Assembly: GCA_002393815.1 (NCBI GenBank)
Contig: DGUB01000002.1
Coordinates: forward strand, 7,707 to 28,374
Direction of reading: 5' to 3'
Origin: Ruminococcus sp. UBA4321
GTDB taxonomy: Bacteria > Bacillota > Clostridia > Oscillospirales > Ruminococcaceae
DNA length: 20,668 nt
The position numbers and the translations under genes are program-made. Position 1 is the stretch's first letter; each line of letters opens with the position of its first letter. Under the pieces are notes generated by a model. The model did no database searches and had not been told where the DNA came from. It was given only the letters and a program-made list of their open reading frames with translations. Shown here one piece after another: positions 7,060 to 14,079 of this stretch.

Positions 7060-7749
7060 TTCCAGACAAAAAATATTCCGATATTCGCGCATATCCGTGA
7101 AATGCTGATAGAATAATCTGCTTGTCTCTAAAAGCACATCATGCGGATGCTGATTCAGTTCAGAGACAATCTGATTCAGTTTCTTTCCGGAATCTGCCGG
7201 GAAGCCGTTCCGGTTATAGTAAGCCAGTGTGACATGAGGGGTAAGGGGATAGGGGAGTACATGCACCTGATTCACGAGTTCATATAACTGCATGAGTTTC
7301 TGATATTCGGCATCATCCGCCGGAAATAAGCCGATACACAGCGCGGTATGATTCATATTGAACACAGCGTTGAATTTCATGAAAATCTGTATTTTCGGGA
7401 AGTTCATGTTCCGGAGCTGAATTTCATTCTGTTTCATTTTTTCTGAAACTTTTGATTCAAACGGGGAATTGCTTAAATCGTGGAGTGTCATATGAAACGT
7501 TTCGGAATGCAGTCTTTCCGCGAAGCATTCCGGGGCTTTCTTATACAGCAAATCCGTATAGGAATTGAAAAATTCCTGTTCTTCGGGAGATAATACAAAA
7601 ACTGCCGTATCTCCGTAAAACGACTTGAAATGATTCTGTTCGTCGATTTTAACGAGAACTGCCGGATTTGGTTCAAAATTTTTCTTGCTTAAATCGAAAT
7701 CCTGTTCAAAGCTGTTGATTCTGTTCAAAAATTCCTGATAAGTTTCCAT
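7054..7749 (-). CDS. 2H phosphoesterase superfamily protein (LigT/CPDase-like)
   Basis: This 231-aa protein carries the two H-x-T motifs that define 2H phosphoesterases: FHMTLHDL (H86, T88) and PHVTLAYY (H172, T174), 86 residues apart. The family acts on 2',3'-cyclic or 2'-5' phosphodiester bonds in RNA or nucleotides; the substrate here is unknown. No signal peptide is present, so it should be cytoplasmic, in contrast to the two lipoproteins encoded upstream in the same apparent operon. Its ribosome site (AAAGGCGG) falls in the 16-nt gap after the upstream stop. RNA-end processing would fit the presence of a ribonuclease gene on the other side of the shared promoter region, but that link is inference. 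Confidence 0.85.
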   Translation of the reverse strand: METYQEFLNRINSFEQDFDLSKKNFEPNPAVLVKIDEQNHFKSFYGDTAVFVLSPEEQEFFNSYTDLLYKKAPECFAERLHSETFHMTLHDLSNSPFESKVSEKMKQNEIQLRNMNFPKIQIFMKFNAVFNMNHTALCIGLFPADDAEYQKLMQLYELVNQVHVLPYPLTPHVTLAYYNRNGFPADSGKKLNQIVSELNQHPHDVLLETSRLFYQHFTDMREYRNIFCLEK

Positions 7750-7765
7750 AGCTTAACCGCCTTTC

Positions 7766-8437
7766 TTAAGAGTATCCCATAATCTTGCCGTCACTGCCCC
7801 GAATCAGAAAATACGGGGGCTGTGCAGGTGTTGCGAACATCACGCCGTCTTCTCTTGTTCCCATCGGCGCATTAGTCTGAATGTACCATATATCGAATTT
7901 TTCGTAATATTCCGTTCCGTATGGCGGATACATTCTTTCATATTTCATTTTGACGCCGTCCACATCAACATAATCCGATTCGATACGATTGATATATTCT
8001 TCTCCCTCTTTTTCAATAAAAAGCGGTCTGACTTTTTCGATTAAATCTTCTTCGGAAGTGATAGTGCCGAGTATTCTTTCCGGAAACTTTTCGGCTTCAT
8101 ACAGAAACCAAACAGCTTCATTTTCAAAGTTATAAAGTGTATTTTCAGCTATCAGAACGGGATAGGGCGATATTAACGCCCCATGAAATTCCGTGCAGAA
8201 ATCTTCCATAAGCTTGCGTTCTTCTTCGTATTCGGCAGAATCCTGTGTTTCGGATTCGGTTTCTGTTTCCGGAATGGTTTCCGATTCCGTTTCCGGAACT
8301 TCTGTTGTTTCGGGAATAGTTTCTGTTTCGGTAACGGGAACAGTTGTTTCCGGAATTTCTTCCGGAACGCTTTCCGAACAGCCGGAAATCAGCAGACAAA
8401 GCCCTGCAATCAGAACAAAGCAAAGTTTTCTTTTCAT
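7766..8437 (-). CDS. Lipoprotein with Thr/Glu-rich linker, unknown function
   Basis: This 223-aa predicted surface lipoprotein has a signal sequence, MKRKLCFVLIAGLCLLISGC, ending in a lipobox ISGC with the lipidated Cys at 20. An extended low-complexity linker of ETE/PETE/TVP units (about 23-66) follows, probably a spacer holding the domain off the membrane. A globular domain of about 155 residues comes next (FCTEFHGALISPYPVLIAEN... to FLIRGSDGKIMGYS). I do not recognise this domain. The ATG overlaps the stop of the upstream lipoprotein gene as ATGA (8437-8434), so the two are translationally coupled. The linker closely resembles that of the barnase-like protein at 9202-9780. Confidence 0.82.
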   Translation of the reverse strand: MKRKLCFVLIAGLCLLISGCSESVPEEIPETTVPVTETETIPETTEVPETESETIPETETESETQDSAEYEEERKLMEDFCTEFHGALISPYPVLIAENTLYNFENEAVWFLYEAEKFPERILGTITSEEDLIEKVRPLFIEKEGEEYINRIESDYVDVDGVKMKYERMYPPYGTEYYEKFDIWYIQTNAPMGTREDGVMFATPAQPPYFLIRGSDGKIMGYS

Positions 8438-9066
8438 GCGTTCTGCTCCCTGTGATAGTCATTCACCGTCCGGAACGTTGACGAACAGGCAATTAAATTC
8501 TGATGAGCAGAGTCGAATTCGATGGATAAATAATAGGTATTATTCGTGTTATCGGGGTCTTGAATCAGCCAGATAACCCAAAACAAGTTGGCATCTGTAA
8601 AATGACAGTAAAGCTGCCGGGCTTCGTAGCCGTTGACTGTCGTGATACTTCCCTGTAACCCTTCGATATTTTCCTGACTTTCCAGATAATAGCGCATACT
8701 TTCGGCAGAAGTATCAAGCGGCATGTTTTCGTAATAATCGAGCGTGAAAATATTTGTTCCGGTGGCATCAGAAAACTGTGTCAGACCTTCTGTGCCTTCC
8801 TCATGAAACGGCGAATATCCAAGCGGAATTTGAATATAGCCGTTTTCGTCATCGCCGACAGGCATCAGTTTTCCCTGATAGACGAAATTTCCGGAATCGT
8901 CTGTAATGGCTCCTTCCGGAACTTCGGGTTTAGTGGCTTCTATGGAAGAATCTTCGCCGAGACTCTGTCCCTGATTCAATACCGAAACGCCGTCATTCTG
9001 TCCGGCAGAACAGCCGCTCAGAATCACAGCACAAATGCTCAAAATCGTGAATAACCTGAATTTCAT
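8434..9066 (-). CDS. Lipoprotein, unknown function (PsbP/DUF1795-like outline)
   Basis: This 210-aa predicted lipoprotein has the signal MKFRLFTILSICAVILSGC with lipobox LSGC (Cys 19). An acidic, Ser/Gly-rich spacer (20-58) precedes a domain of about 140 residues. In that domain GYIQIPLGYSPF, a long helix (SAESMRYYLESQ), VNGYEARQLYCHF and a final helix after STFRTVN recall the PsbP/DUF1795 type of exported protein. This is a resemblance in pattern only. It is the first gene of a minus-strand operon of three and has its own strong promoter at 9102-9130. The promoter region is shared back to back with the barnase-barstar operon, so the two sets may be co-regulated. Confidence 0.82.
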   Translation of the reverse strand: MKFRLFTILSICAVILSGCSAGQNDGVSVLNQGQSLGEDSSIEATKPEVPEGAITDDSGNFVYQGKLMPVGDDENGYIQIPLGYSPFHEEGTEGLTQFSDATGTNIFTLDYYENMPLDTSAESMRYYLESQENIEGLQGSITTVNGYEARQLYCHFTDANLFWVIWLIQDPDNTNNTYYLSIEFDSAHQNLIACSSTFRTVNDYHREQNA

Positions 9067-9101
9067 TTTTCTGATTTACCTTTCTGAAAGATATTTTCTT
9101 T

Positions 9102-9130
9102 ATCATACCAGAAAATCAGCAGATTGTCAA
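9102..9130 (-). promoter_or_regulatory. Promoter of lipoprotein operon
   Basis: On the minus strand, TTGACA (9130-9125), a 17-bp spacer and TATGAT (9107-9102), with an extended TG, form a strong sigma-A promoter about 35 nt before the start codon. Confidence 0.88.
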
Positions 9131-9142
9131 GAGAGACTTGAC
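9126..9142. promoter_or_regulatory. Inverted repeat joining two divergent -35 boxes, possible shared operator
   Basis: GTCAAG (9126-9131), 5 bp, CTTGAC (9137-9142) is a perfect 17-bp palindrome covering both -35 elements. One bound dimer could control both operons, but two facing TTGAC boxes produce part of this symmetry by themselves. Confidence 0.4.
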
Positions 9143-9166
9143 TTTTCCGGAAGATTATGCTATAAT
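9138..9166 (+). promoter_or_regulatory. Promoter of barnase-barstar operon
   Basis: TTGACT (9138-9143), a 17-bp spacer and TATAAT (9161-9166), with extended TG at 9158-9159, form a near-consensus promoter. Its -35 lies 7 bp from the -35 of the divergent lipoprotein promoter. Confidence 0.9.
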
Positions 9167-9201
9167 AAAAAAACAAATTTCAGAGATTGCAGGTGATATG
9201 A

Positions 9202-9780
9202 ATGAAAAAAAGACTGCTTGCTTTATTTTTATGCTTTTGTATCAGTTTGATGTTCGGGGGATGTTATGAAACTTATCAGCTTGCACCGGAAACAGAATCC
9301 AACAGTCTGGTGATTTTCACAGATGCCCCTACAGAAGAGATGATTCTGACAGAATCAGAAACCGAAACAGAACAGGAACCCGAAACGGAAACAGAACCCG
9401 ATACTCAGGTCTTTGAAACACCCGAAGACGAACCTCTGCCGGAATCCGTTGAGAAAGACGGTTCTTACACCAGTCCGGAAGATGTTGCGGAATATATCCA
9501 CACATTCGGAACGCTTCCGGAAAACTTCATCACGAAGAAAGAAGCGCAGAATCTCGGCTGGAACAGTTCCGAAGGCAATCTCTGGGATGTGGCACCCGGA
9601 AAGAGCATCGGCGGTGATAAGTTCGGCAACAGGGAAGGACTTCTGCCGGATGGCAGCTATCACGAATGCGATGTGAACTATCAGGGCGGCTACCGGGGCG
9701 CCGAAAGGCTTATCTACAGTGATTCCGGAGAAATCTACTATACAAATGACCATTATAAAACTTTCACGCAGTTATATTAA
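9202..9780 (+). CDS. Barnase-type guanyl-specific ribonuclease with lipoprotein-like N-terminus
   Basis: The C-terminal half (about 90-192) is a microbial ribonuclease of the barnase/binase family, which cleaves RNA after G. Near-identity to barnase is visible in ITKKEAQNLGW (110-120), GNLWDVAPGKSIGGDKFGNREG (125-146) and TNDHYKTFTQLY (181-192). Active-site equivalents are K112 (Lys27), E155 (Glu73), R165 (Arg83), R169 (Arg87) and H184 (His102), all kept, so the enzyme should be active. The N-terminus is a signal sequence ending MFGGC (Cys 21), a weak lipobox, then an acidic TE-rich linker (about 43-85), so it may be tethered to the membrane instead of freely secreted as in Bacillus. AGGTG (9191-9195) sets the start. 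A barstar gene follows after 11 nt. Confidence 0.93.
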   Translation: MKKRLLALFLCFCISLMFGGCYETYQLAPETESNSLVIFTDAPTEEMILTESETETEQEPETETEPDTQVFETPEDEPLPESVEKDGSYTSPEDVAEYIHTFGTLPENFITKKEAQNLGWNSSEGNLWDVAPGKSIGGDKFGNREGLLPDGSYHECDVNYQGGYRGAERLIYSDSGEIYYTNDHYKTFTQLY

Positions 9781-9791
9781 GAGGTGAGAAC

Positions 9792-10055
9792 ATGACACAT
9801 GTCTATGAACTTGACGGCAGTCAGATGACAGAATCCGCACAGGCTCATGCCTACCTGAAAGAAGTCATGCAGTTTCCGGAATATTACGGCATGAATGCGG
9901 ACGCGCTGTTCGACTGCCTGACCGAAGAATCCAGAGAAGTGCTTATCTGGCTGAATTCGTCAGACAAGATAGATAAAAAAATCCTGAAAACTTTTGAAGA
10001 AGCTTCTCAGGAAAATCCGTTTATCACGATTATCGAAATTGAAGATGATGATTAA
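9792..10055 (+). CDS. Barstar-family ribonuclease inhibitor
   Basis: This 87-aa cytoplasmic inhibitor binds and blocks barnase. The binding helix is well kept: FPEYYGMNADALFDCLT (28-44) lines up with the barstar segment around Tyr29, Asp35 and Asp39, here Y31, D37 and D41. The Trp38 position is Phe40, a mild change. The length matches barstar (about 90 residues). No signal peptide is present, so it stays inside and protects the cell from unexported nuclease, the classic arrangement. GAGGTGAG (9781-9788) is its ribosome site, 11 nt after the barnase stop, and a terminator follows at once, so the operon has just these two genes. Confidence 0.94.
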   Translation: MTHVYELDGSQMTESAQAHAYLKEVMQFPEYYGMNADALFDCLTEESREVLIWLNSSDKIDKKILKTFEEASQENPFITIIEIEDDD

Positions 10056-10060
10056 AAAAA

Positions 10061-10095
10061 TCCTGCTTTCTCAGCGAAAGCAGGAAATTTTTTTG
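10061..10095. terminator. Bidirectional terminator after barstar and the modular esterase
   Basis: CCTGCTTTC (10062-10070) pairs perfectly with GAAAGCAGG (10076-10084), with A-run before and TTTTTTT after, so it can end transcription in both directions. Confidence 0.93.
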
Positions 10096-10101
10096 AAGAT
10101 T

Positions 10102-13041
10102 TTACTTGACCTGTGCGGAAATATCCAGATTCAGACCTTTGATTGCATTGGCAACCAGACCTGCAACGGCATTCGCGCCGGTTTCGGTGAAGTGTGTGGT
10201 ATCGGTAGAGCCTTCCACAGCACCAATCAGATGATACTTATAAGCGGCATCATAGCCGATAGAATTATAATGATTTACCATCAGGGTATTGAGGTCAATG
10301 CACGGAATGTTATACTTGCTTGCCATGCTCTTGCAGGCATCGCAGTAGTTTGTATAGCTGTTGACGAATTTACCGTTTGAGTAGGCTTTCAGACCGATAA
10401 CAGTTGTCACCAGAATCGGCGTACCGCCCTTTTCGAGTGCGCCTTCGATATATTTTTCCATATACCATTCGTAAGAGCCTTCTGTCGGATTGTTGACGTT
10501 TCCGCAGACGGGAGCATATCTTTCGGCATTGCTTGCAGCAGAATCGTTGATAGCGAACTGAATCAGCAGATAGTCATCTTTCTGCATGGCATCCAGAATG
10601 GTCTGTAATCTGCCGTTATCGTAGAAACTCTTGGAGCTTCTTCCGGCGATAGCGTGATTGGAAACTGTTACCTTATCGGCATTGAAGTAGTCGCCTAAGT
10701 AGTAGCCCCAGCCCTGCTGCGGAGCGTAGCTTGCACGATAACTCTGAACGGTAGAATCACCGGCGATATAGATAGTCTGTGTGGTAGCTACCGGCTGCGG
10801 TTCGGGTTCGGGAGCGACATAGACTTCTGCGATAGGTTCGTCCGTCCATTCGGTTCTGAGATAGTCGATATTAGGACCGCCGTCAGCGGTTGCGGAAGTC
10901 AGTCTGATAATATTCGCACCTGCGGTTAACGGAAGCACTAACGCTCTTTCCTGCCATGTTGTCCATGCGCCTGTGGTCAGGAAGTCCTGAAGCCAGTAAT
11001 CGGCATTATCATTGACCTGAATCTTCATCTGTCTGTTTGTGGCACTGCCGTTGGCGATATTGAATGTACACAGATAGTTTCCGTCCTTCGGAGCATCTAC
11101 TGTGAATTCGATAAAGCTTCCGGTTTCGTTATACAGATTCAGATACGCATCGGAAGTGAATCCGGCGTTGGTATCTTCATGGTAGCATCTTGTATAGGCG
11201 GCATCGATTGCATAATAGACTTTCTTTCCGGTTTCGGAACTTTCCATGCCTTTGCCGTGGAGGAAGTTTGTCAGAGTCTTGACATCCAGTGCATCGATAT
11301 TGACATCGCCGTTCAGGTCGGAAGTTTTTCTGTTCTGATGCGTGAAGTTCTGATTTGCAATCTGTTTTTTCAGCAGAATCTGGTCGTAGATATTTACAAT
11401 ACCATCGCCGTTGATATCGCCGGGAATAGAAGTTTCTTTCTTAGCTTCCGTCACGGGGTCGAGGAACCATGTCTGGCAGGGATGACTGTTGCGTTCCCAT
11501 TCCTGCGCGTTTGCGCCGTTTTCGTTGGAAGCGTTGATAATTTCAACTGCACTCTTGTCATCAGAGCATCTGGTTGTGATGATATAGCTACCGTTATCCT
11601 GCTTGATGAACTTGAACATCTGAGCATTACTGGAAGAATCTTTCCAGACTTCGATATTTGTCCCGTTTGTGGAACGTGCAGCAGTCACATCCAGGAGTTT
11701 CGAGCCGTCTCCGGCACAGCTGTAGATGTGATAATAACCATTTCCGGCGGATTCTGCTCTCCAGAGAGCATATTTGTTATCAATGCCGGGATTTTCAATC
11801 TGTGCGACGTTGGTGCCGTCTGCCGGCGCATCTGTCAAAGAGAGATACTGTCCGGAACTGCCGTTTCTCAGCATAAAGTAATCTGTGCCGATTTCAGCGG
11901 CTTCTTCTTCAAAGGCGAGGTCAGCCATCAGTTCGGCGAGTTTGGTAGAGCCTTTCAGGCTCTGGTGCAGGTCATCATCTGCGGCATAATATTCGGTCAT
12001 AGCGTCATAGCCGCCGATGGAAAGTCCGAAATCCTGCCATGCGTTGAACAGGTCAACGACTTTCACGCCCTGTTCCTGACCAATCTGGTCGAGCTGTCCG
12101 CCGAACCATCTGCCGGGAAGCAGTTTGTCGCGACTCAGGTCGCCGTGACGACCCTGCTGTTTTACTAAGATGACAGTCATGCCTTTTGCTTTCGCCTTTG
12201 TCACCATGTCGGAAACGACATTATAATATTCATCGCCGTTGGAATAGTTCGTATCATTGATGCCGATGGAGATAATATAATAGTCGCCGGGTTTTCCGTA
12301 AGTCTCAATCGGGACGAACTGACCGCCGTCTACAAAGCCTTTGGCATACTGTCCGGAAGTTGCCATATTTCTGACAACATAGTTGGCTGCCGGTGTTCCG
12401 GCTAAGTAATTTCCGATAAGCTGTCCCCAGCCGTGCTGTGCGGTATCTGCCTGATTGTAGTAATTGGCAACTGTCGAGTCACCGCAAATCCAGAGATGCG
12501 GATTCATTTCGCCTGTGGTGTTGAGCTGTTTGATTTCAATTGCCGAAATCGAACGTTGTCCGTTTGCGATACCCGTCACCGCCTGAATGTTCAGCTGACC
12601 GTCCGTAACAGGAAGCTGAACGGTTTCTGTCGCATTGAGCCGGGTAAGATTCATCATCTGGAGTATACCTTCCATCTTGATGGAACATCTCGGCGCATTG
12701 CCGACGGTAACAGTGACTTCATACAGACCTTTCGGCAGGTCAACGTTGAATGTGTTTGCCGCATCATCAGAAGTGAACTGAACGGCATCACTTCCGGCAC
12801 CACTGCCCCCGGCGTTGACATCGGAAACATTTCCGGTCTGTGCGAAGCCATACCCCAGTGAACTGCTGTATCCGGTCGAAGCGGATACGCCTGTATAGCC
12901 GGAAGATGTACCACCGTTTCCGAAGTCGAACTTCCAGTTTGCCGTGGCAGCAGAAGCTGTCATTGTTCCGGCAAGTCCGGCAGGCACTGCCATTGCACAG
13001 GCAAGCAGGGCACTGATGATTTTGTTTTTAAAATTTTTCAT
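10102..13041 (-). CDS. Secreted modular double SGNH esterase (CE12-like) with internal dockerin
   Basis: This 979-aa cellulosomal enzyme probably removes acetyl groups from pectin (rhamnogalacturonan) side chains. After a signal peptide (1-32) come six parts. A beta-rich CBM-like domain spans 35-172. SGNH domain 1 spans about 182-378, with GDST (S189), G230, GIND (N262) and DDLH (D356, H359). A ricin-type/CBM13 module spans 386-530. A type I dockerin (540-598) has two Ca loops, DINGDGIVNIYD and DLNGDVNIDALD. A CBM35-like module spans 605-735. An EPEPQP linker leads to SGNH domain 2 (755-975), with AGDST (S763), G800, AIND (N832) and DTTH (D947, H950). Both catalytic sets are intact. Domain 2 resembles rhamnogalacturonan acetylesterases most. 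The dockerin would dock it to a scaffoldin cohesin. GGAGG lies just before the ATG. Confidence 0.93.
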   Translation of the reverse strand: MKNFKNKIISALLACAMAVPAGLAGTMTASAATANWKFDFGNGGTSSGYTGVSASTGYSSSLGYGFAQTGNVSDVNAGGSGAGSDAVQFTSDDAANTFNVDLPKGLYEVTVTVGNAPRCSIKMEGILQMMNLTRLNATETVQLPVTDGQLNIQAVTGIANGQRSISAIEIKQLNTTGEMNPHLWICGDSTVANYYNQADTAQHGWGQLIGNYLAGTPAANYVVRNMATSGQYAKGFVDGGQFVPIETYGKPGDYYIISIGINDTNYSNGDEYYNVVSDMVTKAKAKGMTVILVKQQGRHGDLSRDKLLPGRWFGGQLDQIGQEQGVKVVDLFNAWQDFGLSIGGYDAMTEYYAADDDLHQSLKGSTKLAELMADLAFEEEAAEIGTDYFMLRNGSSGQYLSLTDAPADGTNVAQIENPGIDNKYALWRAESAGNGYYHIYSCAGDGSKLLDVTAARSTNGTNIEVWKDSSSNAQMFKFIKQDNGSYIITTRCSDDKSAVEIINASNENGANAQEWERNSHPCQTWFLDPVTEAKKETSIPGDINGDGIVNIYDQILLKKQIANQNFTHQNRKTSDLNGDVNIDALDVKTLTNFLHGKGMESSETGKKVYYAIDAAYTRCYHEDTNAGFTSDAYLNLYNETGSFIEFTVDAPKDGNYLCTFNIANGSATNRQMKIQVNDNADYWLQDFLTTGAWTTWQERALVLPLTAGANIIRLTSATADGGPNIDYLRTEWTDEPIAEVYVAPEPEPQPVATTQTIYIAGDSTVQSYRASYAPQQGWGYYLGDYFNADKVTVSNHAIAGRSSKSFYDNGRLQTILDAMQKDDYLLIQFAINDSAASNAERYAPVCGNVNNPTEGSYEWYMEKYIEGALEKGGTPILVTTVIGLKAYSNGKFVNSYTNYCDACKSMASKYNIPCIDLNTLMVNHYNSIGYDAAYKYHLIGAVEGSTDTTHFTETGANAVAGLVANAIKGLNLDISAQVK

Positions 13042-13109
13042 GTCATACCTCCTCTGAAACTGAAAACGAAAATCATATAATTTATGAACGATTCGTGTCT
13101 TTATTGTAT

Positions 13110-13138
13110 ATTTTACCGGAATTTCCAGAGAAATGCAA
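13110..13138 (-). promoter_or_regulatory. Probable promoter of modular esterase gene
   Basis: On the minus strand, TTGCAT (13138-13133), a 17-bp spacer and TAAAAT (13115-13110) suggest transcription from about 13103, with a 60-nt leader. No terminator is visible between 13042 and 13256, so read-through from the nrd operon is also possible. Confidence 0.5.
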
Positions 13139-13256
13139 TGACTAATTATATTTTAATCTGATTTTTTATCTCAAATTTATAACGTTTTCGGCGCATTTTT
13201 CTGTTTTATTATGAATTTTTGTATCATTTCTGAATATTTAAAAACAAATTCACGGT

Positions 13257-13499
13257 TTATTCATTTTTAGTTAGTAATAATTTCTGCGCTCTGGAGAGCT
13301 GTTTGATTTCGTATTCTCTCCGGAGCGCATCGGATTTGGATTCATATTGTTCTGTATAGACGAGTTTTACCGGACGGCGCGAACGGGTATATTTCGCGCC
13401 TTTTCCGGAGTTATGTGTTTTTACGCGCCGTTCCGGATTCGTCGTCCAGCCCGTATAGAGTGTGCCGTCGGCGCATTCCAGAATATAGACATAATTCAT
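13257..13499 (-). CDS. GIY-YIG nuclease domain protein (UPF0213/YhbQ-like)
   Basis: This 80-aa single-domain GIY-YIG protein shows YVYIL (3-7) and LYTGWT (14-19), the two halves of the family signature with the second tyrosine and glycine kept. An arginine pair (R24-R25), HNSGKGAKYTRSRRPVKLVY (29-48) and REYEIKQL (61-68), with the likely metal-binding Glu, follow. Small members of this group are widespread and are thought to act on DNA, but the cellular role is unclear. Its ATG overlaps the nrdG stop as ATGA (13499-13496), so it is coupled to nrdG and is the last gene of the nrd operon. No terminator was found after it. Confidence 0.88.
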   Translation of the reverse strand: MNYVYILECADGTLYTGWTTNPERRVKTHNSGKGAKYTRSRRPVKLVYTEQYESKSDALRREYEIKQLSRAQKLLLTKNE

Positions 13500-14014
13500 G
13501 CGAAATTTGTCCCGAAATTGGTAGTAACGGGCTTATGCGCGGTCATACTCTTGTGAATATCCAGAATTCTCTGGTTGGAACTGCCCCGGAACAGAAGATT
13601 CAGGCTTTTTTTGGATTCGATAAATTTTCCGTCCACGAGCCAGTCAGTGACTTCGAGCAAATCGCCGTAATGATTTTTGGAATTCTGGTTTTTGAACAGA
13701 TATTCCAGTTCAAAGCCGGTATAAGTCATGACGTTCAGACCTAGTTTTTTGATTTCTCTGCCGAGTTCGGCGAGGGCTTCTGCCTGACAGAAAGGTTCGC
13801 CGCCGCTGAACGTTACGCCGTCGAGCAGAGGATTTTTCTTGATTTTTTCGAGCAGTTCGCCGGTTGTGACGATTTTTCCGCCTTCAAACGAATGCGTCTG
13901 CGGATTCTGGCAGCCGGGGCAGTGGTGAGGACATCCCTGTGTAAAGATGGTAAACCGGAAACCGGGACCATCCACGATAGAATCATTGACTGTTCCTGAA
14001 ATACGCAATAACAT
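13496..14014 (-). CDS. nrdG: NrdG, anaerobic ribonucleotide reductase activating enzyme
   Basis: NrdG is a radical-SAM protein that makes the glycyl radical on NrdD. The 172 residues include the 4Fe-4S triad CPHHCPGC (C28, C32, C35), the SAM-binding TFSGGEPF (68-75) and an N-terminal RISGTVNDSIVDGPGFR typical of NrdG. It is encoded four genes downstream of nrdD start-to-start, separated by a methyltransferase and an ABC-like gene, where nrdD and nrdG are usually adjacent. The AAAGGA ribosome site is about 12 nt from the ATG, a long spacing. A strong stem-loop (14041-14079) lies just upstream. Together these suggest that its translation is lowered or specially controlled (inference). Confidence 0.94.
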   Translation of the reverse strand: MLLRISGTVNDSIVDGPGFRFTIFTQGCPHHCPGCQNPQTHSFEGGKIVTTGELLEKIKKNPLLDGVTFSGGEPFCQAEALAELGREIKKLGLNVMTYTGFELEYLFKNQNSKNHYGDLLEVTDWLVDGKFIESKKSLNLLFRGSSNQRILDIHKSMTAHKPVTTNFGTNFA

Positions 14015-14040
14015 GATAAAATCAAATCCTTTCTGATACA

Positions 14041-14079
14041 GGTTTTCCGGCAGTGCCTCTCATTCACTGCCGGAAAACC
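14041..14079 (-). repeat. Perfect 15-bp stem-loop inside the nrd operon, not a terminator
   Basis: GGTTTTCCGGCAGTG (14041-14055) is the exact reverse complement of CACTGCCGGAAAACC (14065-14079), with a 9-nt loop. The hairpin covers the last codons and stop of the ABC-like gene and ends before the nrdG ribosome site. No T-run follows on the transcribed strand, so it is more likely an mRNA-stability or processing element. Confidence 0.85.

Noticed and set aside
8183..8576. Plus-strand frames rich in Phe/Gly or Ser/Val opposite the lipoprotein stalk
   Set aside because: They are antisense reads of the repetitive Thr/Glu stalk codons, without ribosome sites.
11179..12168. Plus-strand reading frame of 329 codons opposite the modular esterase
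   Set aside because: There is no ribosome site, promoter or recognisable domain, and the opposite strand codes well-kept ricin, dockerin and SGNH modules.
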